A stretch of 64,000 nucleotides of DNA from Planctomycetota bacterium (GTDB lineage: Bacteria; Planctomycetota; UBA1135; UBA2386): assembly GCA_020638695.1 (NCBI GenBank), contig JACKIB010000025.1:1-64000 (forward strand), written 5' to 3'. Made by a program: the position numbers and the translations under genes. Shown in pieces: positions 8,895 to 17,769 of the stretch (position 1 is the stretch's first letter; each line of letters opens with the position of its first letter). Under the pieces are notes generated by a model. The model worked only from the letters and a program-made list of their open reading frames with translations. It was not told where the DNA came from and did not search any database.

Positions 8895-10000
8895 CGGTCG
8901 AACACGATCACCGAGCGGATGCCGTCCTGTGCTTCCATCAGCTCGAAGCCGCGGTTGACCTCGTCGAGGCTCAGGCGGTGCGAGACGAACATGTCGAGCG
9001 CCAGCTCGCCGCGCTGGTACATCTCGACCAGCTGCGGCACGTGGGTGCGGCCGCGCGCGCCGCCGAAGCTGCCGCCCTGCACCCGGCGTCCGGTGATCAG
9101 CAGGCGCGGCACGATCTGCAGCGTCTCGCCCTTGCCGGCGACGCCGAGGATGGTGCACAGGCCCCAACCCATGCGCGCCGCTTCGACCGCCTGGCCCATC
9201 ACGTGGACCAGCCCGGTGGCCTCGAACGTGAAGTCGGCACCGAACCCGCCGGTTTGCTCGACGATCCGCGCCACCGCGTCGCCGTCTGCCTCGATCAAGT
9301 CGGTCGCACCGGCCTGCCTGGCGAGCTCGAGCCGCTGCGGCGAGCGATCGACCACGAAGATCCGCTCGGCGCCACGCAGCTTGGCGCCGAGCACAGCGCC
9401 GAGGCCGACCAGCCCGGCGCCGAACACCGCCACGGTTGACCCCTGCTCGACTTCCGCCTTCCACAACGCGGCGGCGATGCCGGTGGTGGCCCCACAGGCG
9501 AGCATGCAGACCACTTCGGCCGGGGCGTCCGGGTCGACCTTGGCCAGCGACACTTCGGGCATCACGGTGTACTCCGCGAAGGTGCTGGTGCCCATGAAGT
9601 GGCGGATCGGTGTGCCACCGCGCGACAGCCGCGCGGTGCCGTCGGGCAGGTAGCCTTTCCCCTGTTGCTCGCGAACCGCGAGGCAGAGGTTGGTCTTGCC
9701 GCTCTTGCAGTGCAGGCAGGTGCCGCACTCGGCGGAGAACAGGGTCACCACGTGGTCGCCGGGGCGCAGACTCTGCACGCCGGCGCCGACCTGCTCCACG
9801 ACCCCGGCACCTTCGTGGCCGAGCACGCAGGGCGCGTAGCCCGACGGGTCGGCACCGCTCGCGGTGTAGAGGTCGGTGTGGCAGACCCCGCAGGCCTGCA
9901 CGCGCACCAGCACCTCGCCATCGCGCGGTGGGGCGAGATCGACCTCTTGGACCACCAGGGGTTTGCCGAACTGTTCGAGGACCGCGGCGCGCATCTTCAT
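8891..10000 (-). CDS. Zinc alcohol dehydrogenase, class III-like
   Basis: A 369-residue medium-chain NAD-dependent dehydrogenase. The catalytic zinc ligands are in GVCHTD and GHEGAGVV. The structural zinc lobe is present as CGTCLHCKSGKTNLC. The Rossmann motif is GAGLVGLG. HFMGTSTFAEYTV and MLACGATTGIAAA are typical of class III/S-(hydroxymethyl)glutathione dehydrogenases and of the related mycothiol/NDMA-dependent group. Likely substrates are formaldehyde-thiol adducts or primary alcohols. It is the first gene of a two-gene unit with the overlapping hydrolase. The family is certain; formaldehyde specificity is inferred. Confidence 0.88.
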   Translation of the reverse strand: MKMRAAVLEQFGKPLVVQEVDLAPPRDGEVLVRVQACGVCHTDLYTASGADPSGYAPCVLGHEGAGVVEQVGAGVQSLRPGDHVVTLFSAECGTCLHCKSGKTNLCLAVREQQGKGYLPDGTARLSRGGTPIRHFMGTSTFAEYTVMPEVSLAKVDPDAPAEVVCMLACGATTGIAAALWKAEVEQGSTVAVFGAGLVGLGAVLGAKLRGAERIFVVDRSPQRLELARQAGATDLIEADGDAVARIVEQTGGFGADFTFEATGLVHVMGQAVEAARMGWGLCTILGVAGKGETLQIVPRLLITGRRVQGGSFGGARGRTHVPQLVEMYQRGELALDMFVSHRLSLDEVNRGFELMEAQDGIRSVIVFDR

Positions 10001-10364
10001 GCGAGCAACCTAAGGGGTTGTCGCGGAAGTTCGCTGCACAAGTCGGCAAGTTGTGCGGGGGGTCGTGCGGTGCGCTTTCCCGTGTGGTGTCCGACGGGTA
10101 TGCGGTTCGCGTGAGTCGCGAGCGACTCAGGCGACGGCGGAGAGCCGCGGCCGAGTCTCGCGCCGACGGCGCGGTTGGCTCTCGCTCAACCGTTTCGTTC
10201 GGCGAGTGGCGGCCGCGTGATCCGGCCGGTTCTCCGATTCTGTGCGATCAGATCCCCAGAGAGTGGTCCGCAAGCGCTCGAGGTTTCCCGAGATCGAGTC
10301 GTCACCCTGCCGGGCTCTTGGTGCGAGCGAGTTCAGGGTTTGACATCCAGGCATGCGAGGACGC
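10001..10364. other. Intergenic region, no gene recognised
   Basis: It lies upstream of the dehydrogenase and beyond the 3' end of the minus-strand gene at 10365. Open frames here are arginine-rich without domain or signal features. The dehydrogenase promoter should be in the right-hand part of 10001-10150. Confidence 0.45.
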
Positions 10365-13064
10365 TCAGCCCTTGCCCTGGCGGACGCGCAGCACCTCGAG
10401 CTTCTTCTTCAGCGCCTCCTTCATCTTGTCCTTCGCGTCTTTCTCCTTCTCCTCCGCCTCCCCGTCCTGCTCCTCGTCGGGGAAGCTGATCTTGGGCTTG
10501 CCGACCTGGATCGTCACCTTGTCCGCGGATCCACTCGCCGGGGTGAGCTCCGCCTCGCCCTGCGCCGGGAAATTGTAGGAGTGCGTCTTGGGATCGAGGT
10601 GGTGTGCCTCCGAACGTGCGAACAGCTTGCACGGCACCGCCGGCAGCAGCAGCTCGACCTCCTTGGTGCCACGCGCGATCTGCTGGGCGACGCCGGTGTA
10701 GTGATCGGGTCGGTTGATCATGACGCCGCGCGGTTGTGCGGGCTTGGGGTGGTCGGCGCGAATCTCGATCTCGTCGATCGGCGGCGGCGGACCGGCGCCC
10801 TCGGCGGTGAGTGTCACGCGGACCGGCACGACTTCGAGCTTCAGGTCGTGGTTGTGCGCCTTGGTGGCCGCGATCGCGAGCGCCGTGGTCTCCTGCAGCA
10901 GGGTCAGCCCGGTGCTCAAGTCCACGACCCGCAGGAAGTACGACCCCTCGGCGAGCGGCATCGAGTAACGACCCCGGGCATCGAGCGGGCTGAACTCGCC
11001 CGTCACGTTGGGGCGTCCGGAGTACCACGTGTACGGGTTCAGGGTGTTGCGGTCTTGTGCGACCACCACCAACCGGCCGGGTGGGAACGCCGCGCCGTGG
11101 ATCGTCACTCGGCCCTCGAGCCGACCGGGCAGGTCTTCGCTGACGTCGAACGTGCGCTCCAGCCGGCCGCTGCGGACCCGCAGCGGTTCCATCTGCACTT
11201 CGACCGAGCCGTGGGCGGAGGGAATTACCAGGGACAACAGGTAATTGGCGCGGGTCAAGCCGTGGAACGTGAAGCTGCCGTCGTCGGCCACTCGGGTCGA
11301 CTCGTAGCGCTGGTTGTCGCTCAGGCCGTAGGTGGCTCCGAACACATTGCGGCGCGGCTCTTCGAGGCGCTGGATCCGGACCGTCCAACCGCAGGCGATC
11401 TGGGTTCCGGTCAGCTTGCCTGCCAGCGAGCCGCCGCTGGGGAACGTCAGCTTCAACTGCTCCTTTTGCTCGCCGTCTGCGAGGGTCACCGTGGTGGGCG
11501 CGGTGTCCGCGCGCTGCGGGTGGGAGAGGAACACGTGTACCTTGCCGGACGGGAGGCCGCCGAGGCGGAAGTTGCCCGCCGCGTCGGTGGTCGCGTGCGC
11601 CACCGCGGGTTCGATCCGGCGGCGCATCGGCTCCGGCCGGTAGTTGCGCAGTGTCGACAGGTCGGTCACCGCCAGCACCTCGACGCCTGCCAGCGGCGCG
11701 CCACCCTTGGGGTCGACTACCGTTCCGGCGATTGCGGACTCGCGCTGCAGGCTGACCGACAACACGTTCTTGCCATCCTCCTGCCAGGTGATGTCGGGCA
11801 CCAGTTTGGGCGCGTAGCCCTTGGCCGACACCAGAGCGCGGCCGGTGCCGGGTTCCTGCGGATCGGGCCCCGACAGGCGCAGGATCCCACGCTCGTCGAG
11901 CTTCTGCGGCTTGGCCGCGGCGAGCCGTCCCTCGAGGTAGCCGGAGTTGTACTGCCACTGCTGCGGCTGCCACCACACCACGGCGCCGCGTGCTTCCTGC
12001 AGCGAAGCGCCGGACTTCGCGTCGACCACCCGCAGCTCCAGTTTGTCCGTCGCGTTGCGTGCCTTGGCGGCCTTCTTCGGTGCAGCAGCCTTCTTGGCCA
12101 GACGATTGCCCCGCTGGTCCAGCGATCCCTGGCCGAACCGCAGCACCACGTCCGCACGCGGCGTGTCGAATACCGGCGAGTACTCGCTGCCGTAGCGCGT
12201 CCCGCTCTGCGCCTTGCCCGAGTAGTAGAGCCGGTATCGGCCACGGCCGGGGAGGCGAACCACGAAGCGGCCATCGGCGTCGGTCTCGTGTTCCGACTTG
12301 GTGTGTCCCGCCTCCGAGTAGGCGTATACCGACCCACCCTGCAGTGGCTTGCCATCGGGATCGAGCAGCACACCTCGCACCTCCCCGTTGCGCTCCAGGG
12401 TGACCACCAGCGGGGTGTGGCGGTTGTGGTACTTGGTGCTCCAGGCGAAGCACCCGGGTGCGTCCGCCTTGATGCTCACCCCGTACGCCGAGATGCCGCT
12501 CAGTCGAACGCGACCCTGCGCGTCGGATATGCCGTAGCACGCGGTCTGGTGCGCGCGCCCCATCCGGTCATTCTGGAAGATCCGCCCGCGCACGTCGGTG
12601 GCGACCACCTCGGCGCCCGCGATCGGCTTGCCGTCCGGGTCGCGTACCAGGCCGAGGATACTGGCGCCCTGGTGCAGCATGACGTCGCCGAGCTGCATCG
12701 TCCGCTCCTTGGCGTCGAGCTCCGAACTCTTGGGAGGCGGCACCAGTAGGGCGAGCGATGCCTTGCGCGGTGCGGCGAGCAGCAGGATCGGCGTCCGCTT
12801 CGCTGGGTGGGTCACTTGCACGCGGATCCTCCCTTCGGCGTCGCTGCGGGCGGCCGGGGCGGTGCGGCACGCCTGGGTGTCTCGCGGTTGGTCGCGCTGG
12901 AACACCGCGATCGCGGCGTTCGTCACCGGCTTGCCATCGGTGTCGAGAATGCGCGCGGTCACCGTGACGGTGCGTTGGTCCGGCGGTGTCCCGGCCGGCT
13001 GCTGGGCGATCACGGGGGCGCACGGCAGGGTGAGGGCGAGCAGCGCGAGAGTGGGTCGGGGCAT
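10365..13064 (-). CDS. Large exported protein with carboxypeptidase-regulatory-like domains
   Basis: An 899-residue exported protein. The ATG at 13064 has a good GGAG site seven bases upstream and opens a signal peptide (LALLALTLPCAPVIAQ). The frame continues about 114 codons further upstream without features, so the longer start was rejected. At least six transthyretin/CarboxypepD_reg-type units can be seen, each with a D(P/T)DGKP(V/I/L)xxAxV strand and a later G(R/N)Fxxxx(L)P strand, for example DTDGKPVTNAAI, DPDGKPIAGAEV and DPDGKPLQGGSV. The final 40 residues are rich in Glu and Lys. Such proteins are common in planctomycetes and usually surface-bound; no enzyme motif is visible. It is divergent from the Mla operon. 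Confidence 0.8.
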   Translation of the reverse strand: MPRPTLALLALTLPCAPVIAQQPAGTPPDQRTVTVTARILDTDGKPVTNAAIAVFQRDQPRDTQACRTAPAARSDAEGRIRVQVTHPAKRTPILLLAAPRKASLALLVPPPKSSELDAKERTMQLGDVMLHQGASILGLVRDPDGKPIAGAEVVATDVRGRIFQNDRMGRAHQTACYGISDAQGRVRLSGISAYGVSIKADAPGCFAWSTKYHNRHTPLVVTLERNGEVRGVLLDPDGKPLQGGSVYAYSEAGHTKSEHETDADGRFVVRLPGRGRYRLYYSGKAQSGTRYGSEYSPVFDTPRADVVLRFGQGSLDQRGNRLAKKAAAPKKAAKARNATDKLELRVVDAKSGASLQEARGAVVWWQPQQWQYNSGYLEGRLAAAKPQKLDERGILRLSGPDPQEPGTGRALVSAKGYAPKLVPDITWQEDGKNVLSVSLQRESAIAGTVVDPKGGAPLAGVEVLAVTDLSTLRNYRPEPMRRRIEPAVAHATTDAAGNFRLGGLPSGKVHVFLSHPQRADTAPTTVTLADGEQKEQLKLTFPSGGSLAGKLTGTQIACGWTVRIQRLEEPRRNVFGATYGLSDNQRYESTRVADDGSFTFHGLTRANYLLSLVIPSAHGSVEVQMEPLRVRSGRLERTFDVSEDLPGRLEGRVTIHGAAFPPGRLVVVAQDRNTLNPYTWYSGRPNVTGEFSPLDARGRYSMPLAEGSYFLRVVDLSTGLTLLQETTALAIAATKAHNHDLKLEVVPVRVTLTAEGAGPPPPIDEIEIRADHPKPAQPRGVMINRPDHYTGVAQQIARGTKEVELLLPAVPCKLFARSEAHHLDPKTHSYNFPAQGEAELTPASGSADKVTIQVGKPKISFPDEEQDGEAEEKEKDAKDKMKEALKKKLEVLRVRQGKG

Positions 13065-13191
13065 GCGGGTCTCCAGGTGCCGGGGTGTGGCGGGATGCGC
13101 CATGGTAGCCCGATGCCCGGCCCGACGTCTCAAGCCGCTGGAGCGCAAGGGCCGATGACACCGACCGCGGCCCCCGCCGCTCCCCCGTCCC

Positions 13192-14277
13192 GTGTCCCAA
13201 ACCGTCGTCGAGTTCGACCCGAGCCTCGACCGGCGCACTGCGCCGGCTGCGTTGCGGCACGTCGACGAGGCGCTGGGTCGTGGCGCCGAGAACGTGGTGT
13301 TCGACCTACAGCGGGTCGAACAGTTCGACTCGATCGGCATGGGCGCGTTGCTGCACGGACTGCAGCAGGCGCGGCGGCGTGCGGTGCACGTGCAGATCCG
13401 CGGCATGTCGCCGGAGATGCGCGAGCTGTTCGCGTTGGTTTCGATCGAACGACTGACCGGCAGCGGACGTGAGCAGCCGGCGCGGCAGGACCTCGCTTCG
13501 CGGGTCGGTGGGCGCGTCGAACCGATCCTCGATGCGCTGCACGGTGTGTTGGCGACCGGGGTCGAAACGCTGCGGGGGCTGCTGGTCGAGCCGCTCCGCG
13601 GCCGGCGTCTGCGCCTCGACCGCCTCGCGGTTGAAGTCGAAGCGGCGTTCTTCGGCGCGCTGCCGATCGTGGTGCTGATCGGCTTCCTGCTGGGGCTGAT
13701 CCTGGCGATGCAGGCCTACGTGCAGCTGCGGGTTTGGGGTGCCGACATCTACATGGCGGACATGGTCGGCGTGTCGGTGGTCTACGAGATCGGCCCGCTG
13801 ATGACTGGGATCATCCTCGCCGCGCGCTCCGGCAGCGCCAACGCGGCGCAGCTCGGCTCGATGGCGGTCGCCGAGGAGATCGACGCGCTGCGGCAGATGG
13901 GGGTGCGGGCCAGGAGCTACCTGGTGGTACCCAAGGTGCTCGCACTGGCGTTCAGCGTGGTCGCGCTCGGGGTGCTGTTCGACTGGGTCGCGGTGGTCGG
14001 TGGTGCGCTGTTCGGCTACGCCGCCGCGGGGATCGAGCCGCGGGCCTACATGGCGCAGACCTCCGAAGCGTTGCGGGTCGGCAGCTTCCTGCTGGCGGCG
14101 ACCAAGAGCGTGGTGTTCGGTGCGGTGGTCGGGGTCGTCGGCTGCGGACTCGGGCTGCGCGTACGCGGCGGCAGCGATGGCATCTCGCGGGCGACCACCA
14201 ACACGGTGGTGCTGAGCATCTTCTTGATCATCGTGATCGATTCCCTGTTCGTCGCCGGGCAACACCTTTGGTCGTGA
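13192..14277 (+). CDS. mlaE: MlaE-type ABC transporter permease with N-terminal STAS domain
   Basis: Inner-membrane permease of an Mla/MCE phospholipid transport system. Residues 1-95 form a STAS domain (VVFDLQRVEQFDSIGMGALLHGL), which in E. coli is a separate protein, MlaB. Residues 110-361 are MlaE-like: FLLGLILAMQAYVQL, YEIGPLMTGIILAARSGSANAAQLGSM and a C-terminal TNTVVLSIFLIIVIDSLF. The start is GTG at 13192. Its stop overlaps the GTG of the ATPase (GTGA, 14274-14277). STAS-MlaE fusions are known in other phyla. The system probably moves lipids between inner and outer membranes, which supports a diderm cell. Confidence 0.92.
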   Translation: MSQTVVEFDPSLDRRTAPAALRHVDEALGRGAENVVFDLQRVEQFDSIGMGALLHGLQQARRRAVHVQIRGMSPEMRELFALVSIERLTGSGREQPARQDLASRVGGRVEPILDALHGVLATGVETLRGLLVEPLRGRRLRLDRLAVEVEAAFFGALPIVVLIGFLLGLILAMQAYVQLRVWGADIYMADMVGVSVVYEIGPLMTGIILAARSGSANAAQLGSMAVAEEIDALRQMGVRARSYLVVPKVLALAFSVVALGVLFDWVAVVGGALFGYAAAGIEPRAYMAQTSEALRVGSFLLAATKSVVFGAVVGVVGCGLGLRVRGGSDGISRATTNTVVLSIFLIIVIDSLFVAGQHLWS

Positions 14278-15095
14278 CCACGAGCGAAACGCCGAAGGTC
14301 GGCGAACGGGTGGTCGAGGACGTGATCCGCACCATCGCGCTGAGCACCACGCTCGGCGGCCGCACCGTGCTCGATGGTATCGACATCGCCATCCCGCGCG
14401 GCGAGGTGTGCGTGATCCTCGGGCCTTCCGGATGCGGCAAGACCACCTTGATGCGCCATCTCTGCGGCCTACTCCCACCGAGCCGCGGTTCGGTGTTCGT
14501 CGAGGGACGCGACCTGTACGAGCTGCCGGAAGCGGAGCTGGACGCGCTGCGCACGCAGATGGGCTTGTCGTTCCAGGGCGGTGCCCTGCTCGGCAACCTG
14601 ACGGTGGCGCAGAACGTCGCGCTGCCGCTGCGCGAGAACACGACCCTCGACGAGCAGCTGATCGACCTCGTCGTGCAGATGAAGCTCGACATGGTCGGTA
14701 TGTGGCCGGCAGCGGACTTCTATCCCGCGAGTCTGTCGGGCGGAATGCGCAAGCGCGCGGCGATCGCCCGCGCGATTGCCCTCGACCCCCAGGTGGTGTT
14801 CCTCGACGAGCCGTCCGCGGGGCTCGACCCGTCGACCGCCGCTGGCCTCGACAACCTGATCGTCAAGCTCAATCGGGTGTTCGGCATGACGGTGGTGGTC
14901 ATCACCCACGACCTCGATTCGGCCAAGGCGATCGCCGACCGCGCGATCCTACTGATGCACGGCAACGTGGTGGCGTTCGGCGACCGCGAGGTGGTGTGGG
15001 GCCATCCCGACGACGAAGTCCAGGCGTTCCTCGAGCGGCGTGTGCCGACGGAACGCGAATGCAAACCCGACATCCACGCTCTGACGGAGCACTGA
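14274..15095 (+). CDS. mlaF: MlaF-type ABC transporter ATP-binding protein
   Basis: ATPase that drives the MlaE permease. It has Walker A (GPSGCGKTT), the ABC signature (LSGGMRKR), Walker B with catalytic Glu (VVFLDEPSAGLDP) and the switch His (VITHDLDSA). The signature variant LSGGMRKRAAIARAI is characteristic of the MlaF/Ttg2A/Mkl group. The start is the GTG that overlaps the permease stop. Length, 273 residues, is normal. The MCE protein starts 9 bp after the stop, so the genes are one transcription unit. Confidence 0.93.
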   Translation: MTTSETPKVGERVVEDVIRTIALSTTLGGRTVLDGIDIAIPRGEVCVILGPSGCGKTTLMRHLCGLLPPSRGSVFVEGRDLYELPEAELDALRTQMGLSFQGGALLGNLTVAQNVALPLRENTTLDEQLIDLVVQMKLDMVGMWPAADFYPASLSGGMRKRAAIARAIALDPQVVFLDEPSAGLDPSTAAGLDNLIVKLNRVFGMTVVVITHDLDSAKAIADRAILLMHGNVVAFGDREVVWGHPDDEVQAFLERRVPTERECKPDIHALTEH

Positions 15096-15104
15096 GGGGA
15101 CGTC

Positions 15105-16058
15105 ATGCGCAAGAAAACCCGCACGCGGCGCTTCAAGATCGGGCTCGTGGTGCTCGGCTCGGGGGGGATGTTCTCCGCCCTGGTGCTGTTCATCCTCGGC
15201 TCGAGCCTTTCGACGGACCTGGTCGGCTACGGGATCCTGTTCGAGGAGAGCGTCAAGGGAATGGTGGTCGGCTCGAAGGTGAACTTCCAGGGGGTGCCGG
15301 TCGGCGCGGTGAGCGACATCCGGTTCGAGAACGGGCGGACCCGAGTGGAGATCGCCATCGACCCGCGCAAGGCGGTGATCCAGGACGTCACGGTGGCGCG
15401 CATGGACCGCTTGCTGGTCACCGGGCAGGTCACCATCGAGCTGGATGGCTACAGCCCCAAGGGCAAGAGCCGCGCGCCGGGCTCACTGATCGCGGCGCGC
15501 AAGTCGCCGTTCGACGAGTTCGCCCAGTCGCTGCCGGACGTGGTCAATGACGCCGGCGACCTGCTGGCGGCGACCCGCCGGCTCGTGGCGCGGCTGACCA
15601 ATCTGGTGGGGGACGACAACCAGAAGCACTTCGGCGAAACGCTGGCCAACGCGGCGAAGGTGTCGCGCGACCTCGCCGAGCACGTCGGACCACTGCTGCG
15701 CGAAACCCGCGACGCGGTCGGCCGGCTGCATCCGGCGGTCGCCTCGATGGAGGCGAGCATCCGCAAGATCGGCGCGGTCGCCGGCAGCGAAGAGCTGGCC
15801 GGTGCGCTGGCCAACGCGCGCAATGCGATGGCTCACATCGACCGCATCGAGACCGAGGTGCTCAACTTGGTGCAGGACCTGCGCGGCATGGTCGGTGGCG
15901 GCCGCCGCGGTTGGGTGGGTACGTTGGCGACCGCCCAGGCGGCGCTCGACGAGATTCGCCTGCTGGCGCGCAACCTGCGCATCGCGCCATCGCAGCTGCT
16001 GTACGGCCGTTCCGAGAAGGAGATCCAGGTGCCGGCGCGCCCGCCGGTCGGGAAGTGA
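15105..16058 (+). CDS. mlaD: MCE/MlaD-family lipid-binding protein
   Basis: A 317-residue periplasmic substrate-binding component anchored by one N-terminal membrane helix (residues 12-32). The MCE domain spans about residues 38-120, with the typical VVGSKVNFQGVPVGAVSDI strand and a VTGQVTIELDGYSPKG turn. Unlike E. coli MlaD (183 residues) it carries a long helical C-terminal region (residues 135-300), with repeated small and charged residues, that may form a helical barrel or coiled coil as in longer MCE proteins. A clear GAGGGGA ribosome site precedes the ATG. Confidence 0.9.
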   Translation: MRKKTRTRRFKIGLVVLGSGGMFSALVLFILGSSLSTDLVGYGILFEESVKGMVVGSKVNFQGVPVGAVSDIRFENGRTRVEIAIDPRKAVIQDVTVARMDRLLVTGQVTIELDGYSPKGKSRAPGSLIAARKSPFDEFAQSLPDVVNDAGDLLAATRRLVARLTNLVGDDNQKHFGETLANAAKVSRDLAEHVGPLLRETRDAVGRLHPAVASMEASIRKIGAVAGSEELAGALANARNAMAHIDRIETEVLNLVQDLRGMVGGGRRGWVGTLATAQAALDEIRLLARNLRIAPSQLLYGRSEKEIQVPARPPVGK

Positions 16059-16060
16059 CC

Positions 16061-16744
16061 ATGAAGTGCCGTTCCACTACTGCCGCTCGGCCGGCCCGCC
16101 GCTCGCGTTCCCGTTTCCGCTGCCTCGCACCCGCGGCCCTTTGTTGCGCGCTGTGTTTGCCGTCGGTTGGCTGCCGTAGCGTCGCCATCCCCGAGGAGCA
16201 CTACTACCGGCTCGACCTCGGCGCGCTGCCGGCGGTGGCCGATGCACACAAACCCCCGGCCGGGGTGTTGCGGGTCGAGGGCTTCGACGTCGCGGCCTCG
16301 CTGAGCACCGATCGGCTGCTGGTCGCGTCGACCCCGGTGCAGCTGCGCGCCTACGAGTTCCACCGTTGGCTCAACCCGCTCGGCCAGCTGGTGCGCGATG
16401 CGGTGGTCACCGGGTTGTCACGCACCGGCGCGTTCGCCGAGGTGAAGTCGCCGACCGATGCGCCCGGCGAGGATTGGTCGCTCAGCGGCCGCATCGTCGA
16501 TTTCCACCAAGTCGTCCACCAGGGCGGCGGCTGGGCGGCGCGCGTGACGATGCGGTTGCGGCTGTGGTCGCCCGCGCGCGGCGCGCTGCTGCTGCAGCAG
16601 GAGCTGTCGCGGCAGGTGCCGGTGAACGGCAGCGAGCCGGCAGCGCTGGCTGCGGCGCTGTCGGAGGCACTGGTGCAGGTTCTGCAGGGATTTGCGGAGA
16701 AGTGTGTCCAGGCGCGGGTGTTTGCCGTGCCCGGTCCGCGGTAG
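16061..16744 (+). CDS. ABC-type transport auxiliary lipoprotein (PqiC-like)
   Basis: A 227-residue lipoprotein that starts two bases after the MCE stop. The signal peptide is arginine-rich and ends in a lipobox, PSVGC, with Cys38. The mature part begins with YYRLDLG and contains LRVEGFDV, AYEFHRWLNPLGQLVRDAV and a WSLSGRIVDFHQV strand, matching the ABC_trans_aux/PqiC family. In PqiABC this component sits in the outer membrane and contacts the MCE protein. The operon therefore mixes Mla-type and Pqi-type parts, which is common outside Proteobacteria. Confidence 0.8.
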   Translation: MKCRSTTAARPARRSRSRFRCLAPAALCCALCLPSVGCRSVAIPEEHYYRLDLGALPAVADAHKPPAGVLRVEGFDVAASLSTDRLLVASTPVQLRAYEFHRWLNPLGQLVRDAVVTGLSRTGAFAEVKSPTDAPGEDWSLSGRIVDFHQVVHQGGGWAARVTMRLRLWSPARGALLLQQELSRQVPVNGSEPAALAAALSEALVQVLQGFAEKCVQARVFAVPGPR

Positions 16745-16894
16745 CGACTGCGCCGCATTCCAGCGAGCGCGAGACATGGTGCGCGGGCCGAGTCGTCGGC
16801 GATTGCTCGACGTCCGGGGTGCCGGCCAAGTCACGACGCGCCGCAGGCCCCGCGCGGTGACGGCGTTTCGGCCCCGCGTCCGCCAAGCTACCCT

Positions 16895-17449
16895 GTGCGG
16901 GTGACCACGAACGAGGCGACCGACCCGATCGGCGCGGGGCTGCTGCGCCACTTCCTTGCGGCGCTGGCCTACCGCACGCAGAAGGCGCTGCGCGACGCGC
17001 CGCCGGAGTTCGGTGAGTTCCGCGCCGGTCCCAATGTCCGCACCCCGCGCGAACTGGTCTGGCACATGACCGGAGTGATCGGCTACGCGCGCACGCACTT
17101 CAGCGGCGGTGTGTGGCGGCCCGAGCCGGAGTCGTCGCTGGCGGACGAAGTGCGGCGCTTCCACGCCGTGCTCGAGGACTTGGCGCGTCACCTCGACGCG
17201 GGAAAGGCACCGGCCGAGTTCACGTTCGCACAGTTGCTGCAGGGACCCTTGGCCGACGCGATGACCCACGCCGGGCAGTTGGCGATGCTGCGCCGGCTGG
17301 CGGGTTCGCCGGTGCCGCCCGAGAACTTCCTGCTCGCGGATGTGCGCGCGGACAACCTCGGTGCGGAGCAACCTCCGCCGCGCGCGCCGAAAGCCGGCTG
17401 GCGGCCGGACCAGCCGCCGCCGGCGCCGGGGCGGCCGATCGGTCCATAG
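16895..17449 (+). CDS. DinB-family four-helix protein
   Basis: A protein of about 180 residues with DinB/YfiT-type helices and their metal-ligand positions: His in ELVWHMTGVI and in DAMTHAGQLAMLRRL. Members of this superfamily are often metal-dependent thiol transferases or damage-induced proteins of unknown chemistry. The start is GTG at 16895, or a second GTG at 16901. The C-terminal 35 residues are proline-rich. It is downstream of the Mla operon by 150 bp and ends with its own hairpin. Confidence 0.75.
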   Translation: MRVTTNEATDPIGAGLLRHFLAALAYRTQKALRDAPPEFGEFRAGPNVRTPRELVWHMTGVIGYARTHFSGGVWRPEPESSLADEVRRFHAVLEDLARHLDAGKAPAEFTFAQLLQGPLADAMTHAGQLAMLRRLAGSPVPPENFLLADVRADNLGAEQPPPRAPKAGWRPDQPPPAPGRPIGP

Positions 17450-17458
17450 AAGTCCGTT

Positions 17459-17481
17459 GCGAACCGGCGATGTCGGTTCGC
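17459..17481 (+). terminator. Hairpin terminator after DinB gene
   Basis: A perfect 8-bp stem (GCGAACCG / CGGTTCGC) with a 7-base loop, starting 9 bp after the stop. The remaining bases to 17769 hold no recognisable gene and lead into the Kelch gene; its ribosome site AGGAG is at 17757-17761. Confidence 0.6.
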
Positions 17482-17769
17482 TCGAGATCGAGTAACGGGT
17501 GCGGGACTCCGTAGAGTGATCGGCATCGGGCGTGGCGCGTCGGAATCGCGCGCGGGCTCGAGTTCGGTTGCGGCGAGCGACATTCCTCGCACACAAACCC
17601 GTGGCGTTGCACCGCTGGTCAACGGCAGCCGCGCCGGTACCTTCCCGCCGCGCGAGACCGTCCGTTGTCTTCCGACCCGGTCTCCGTCCCGTCGCGAAGG
17701 TCACTCATCCGCAGCGGGAACGATGGTCGGGTCCTTCGTGTGCAGCGAGGCTGCCCAGGAGATTCGTTC

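Noticed and set aside
10353..12749. A 798-residue open frame on the plus strand
   Set aside because: It is antisense to the carboxypeptidase-regulatory-like gene, which has a signal peptide, ribosome site and repeated domains.
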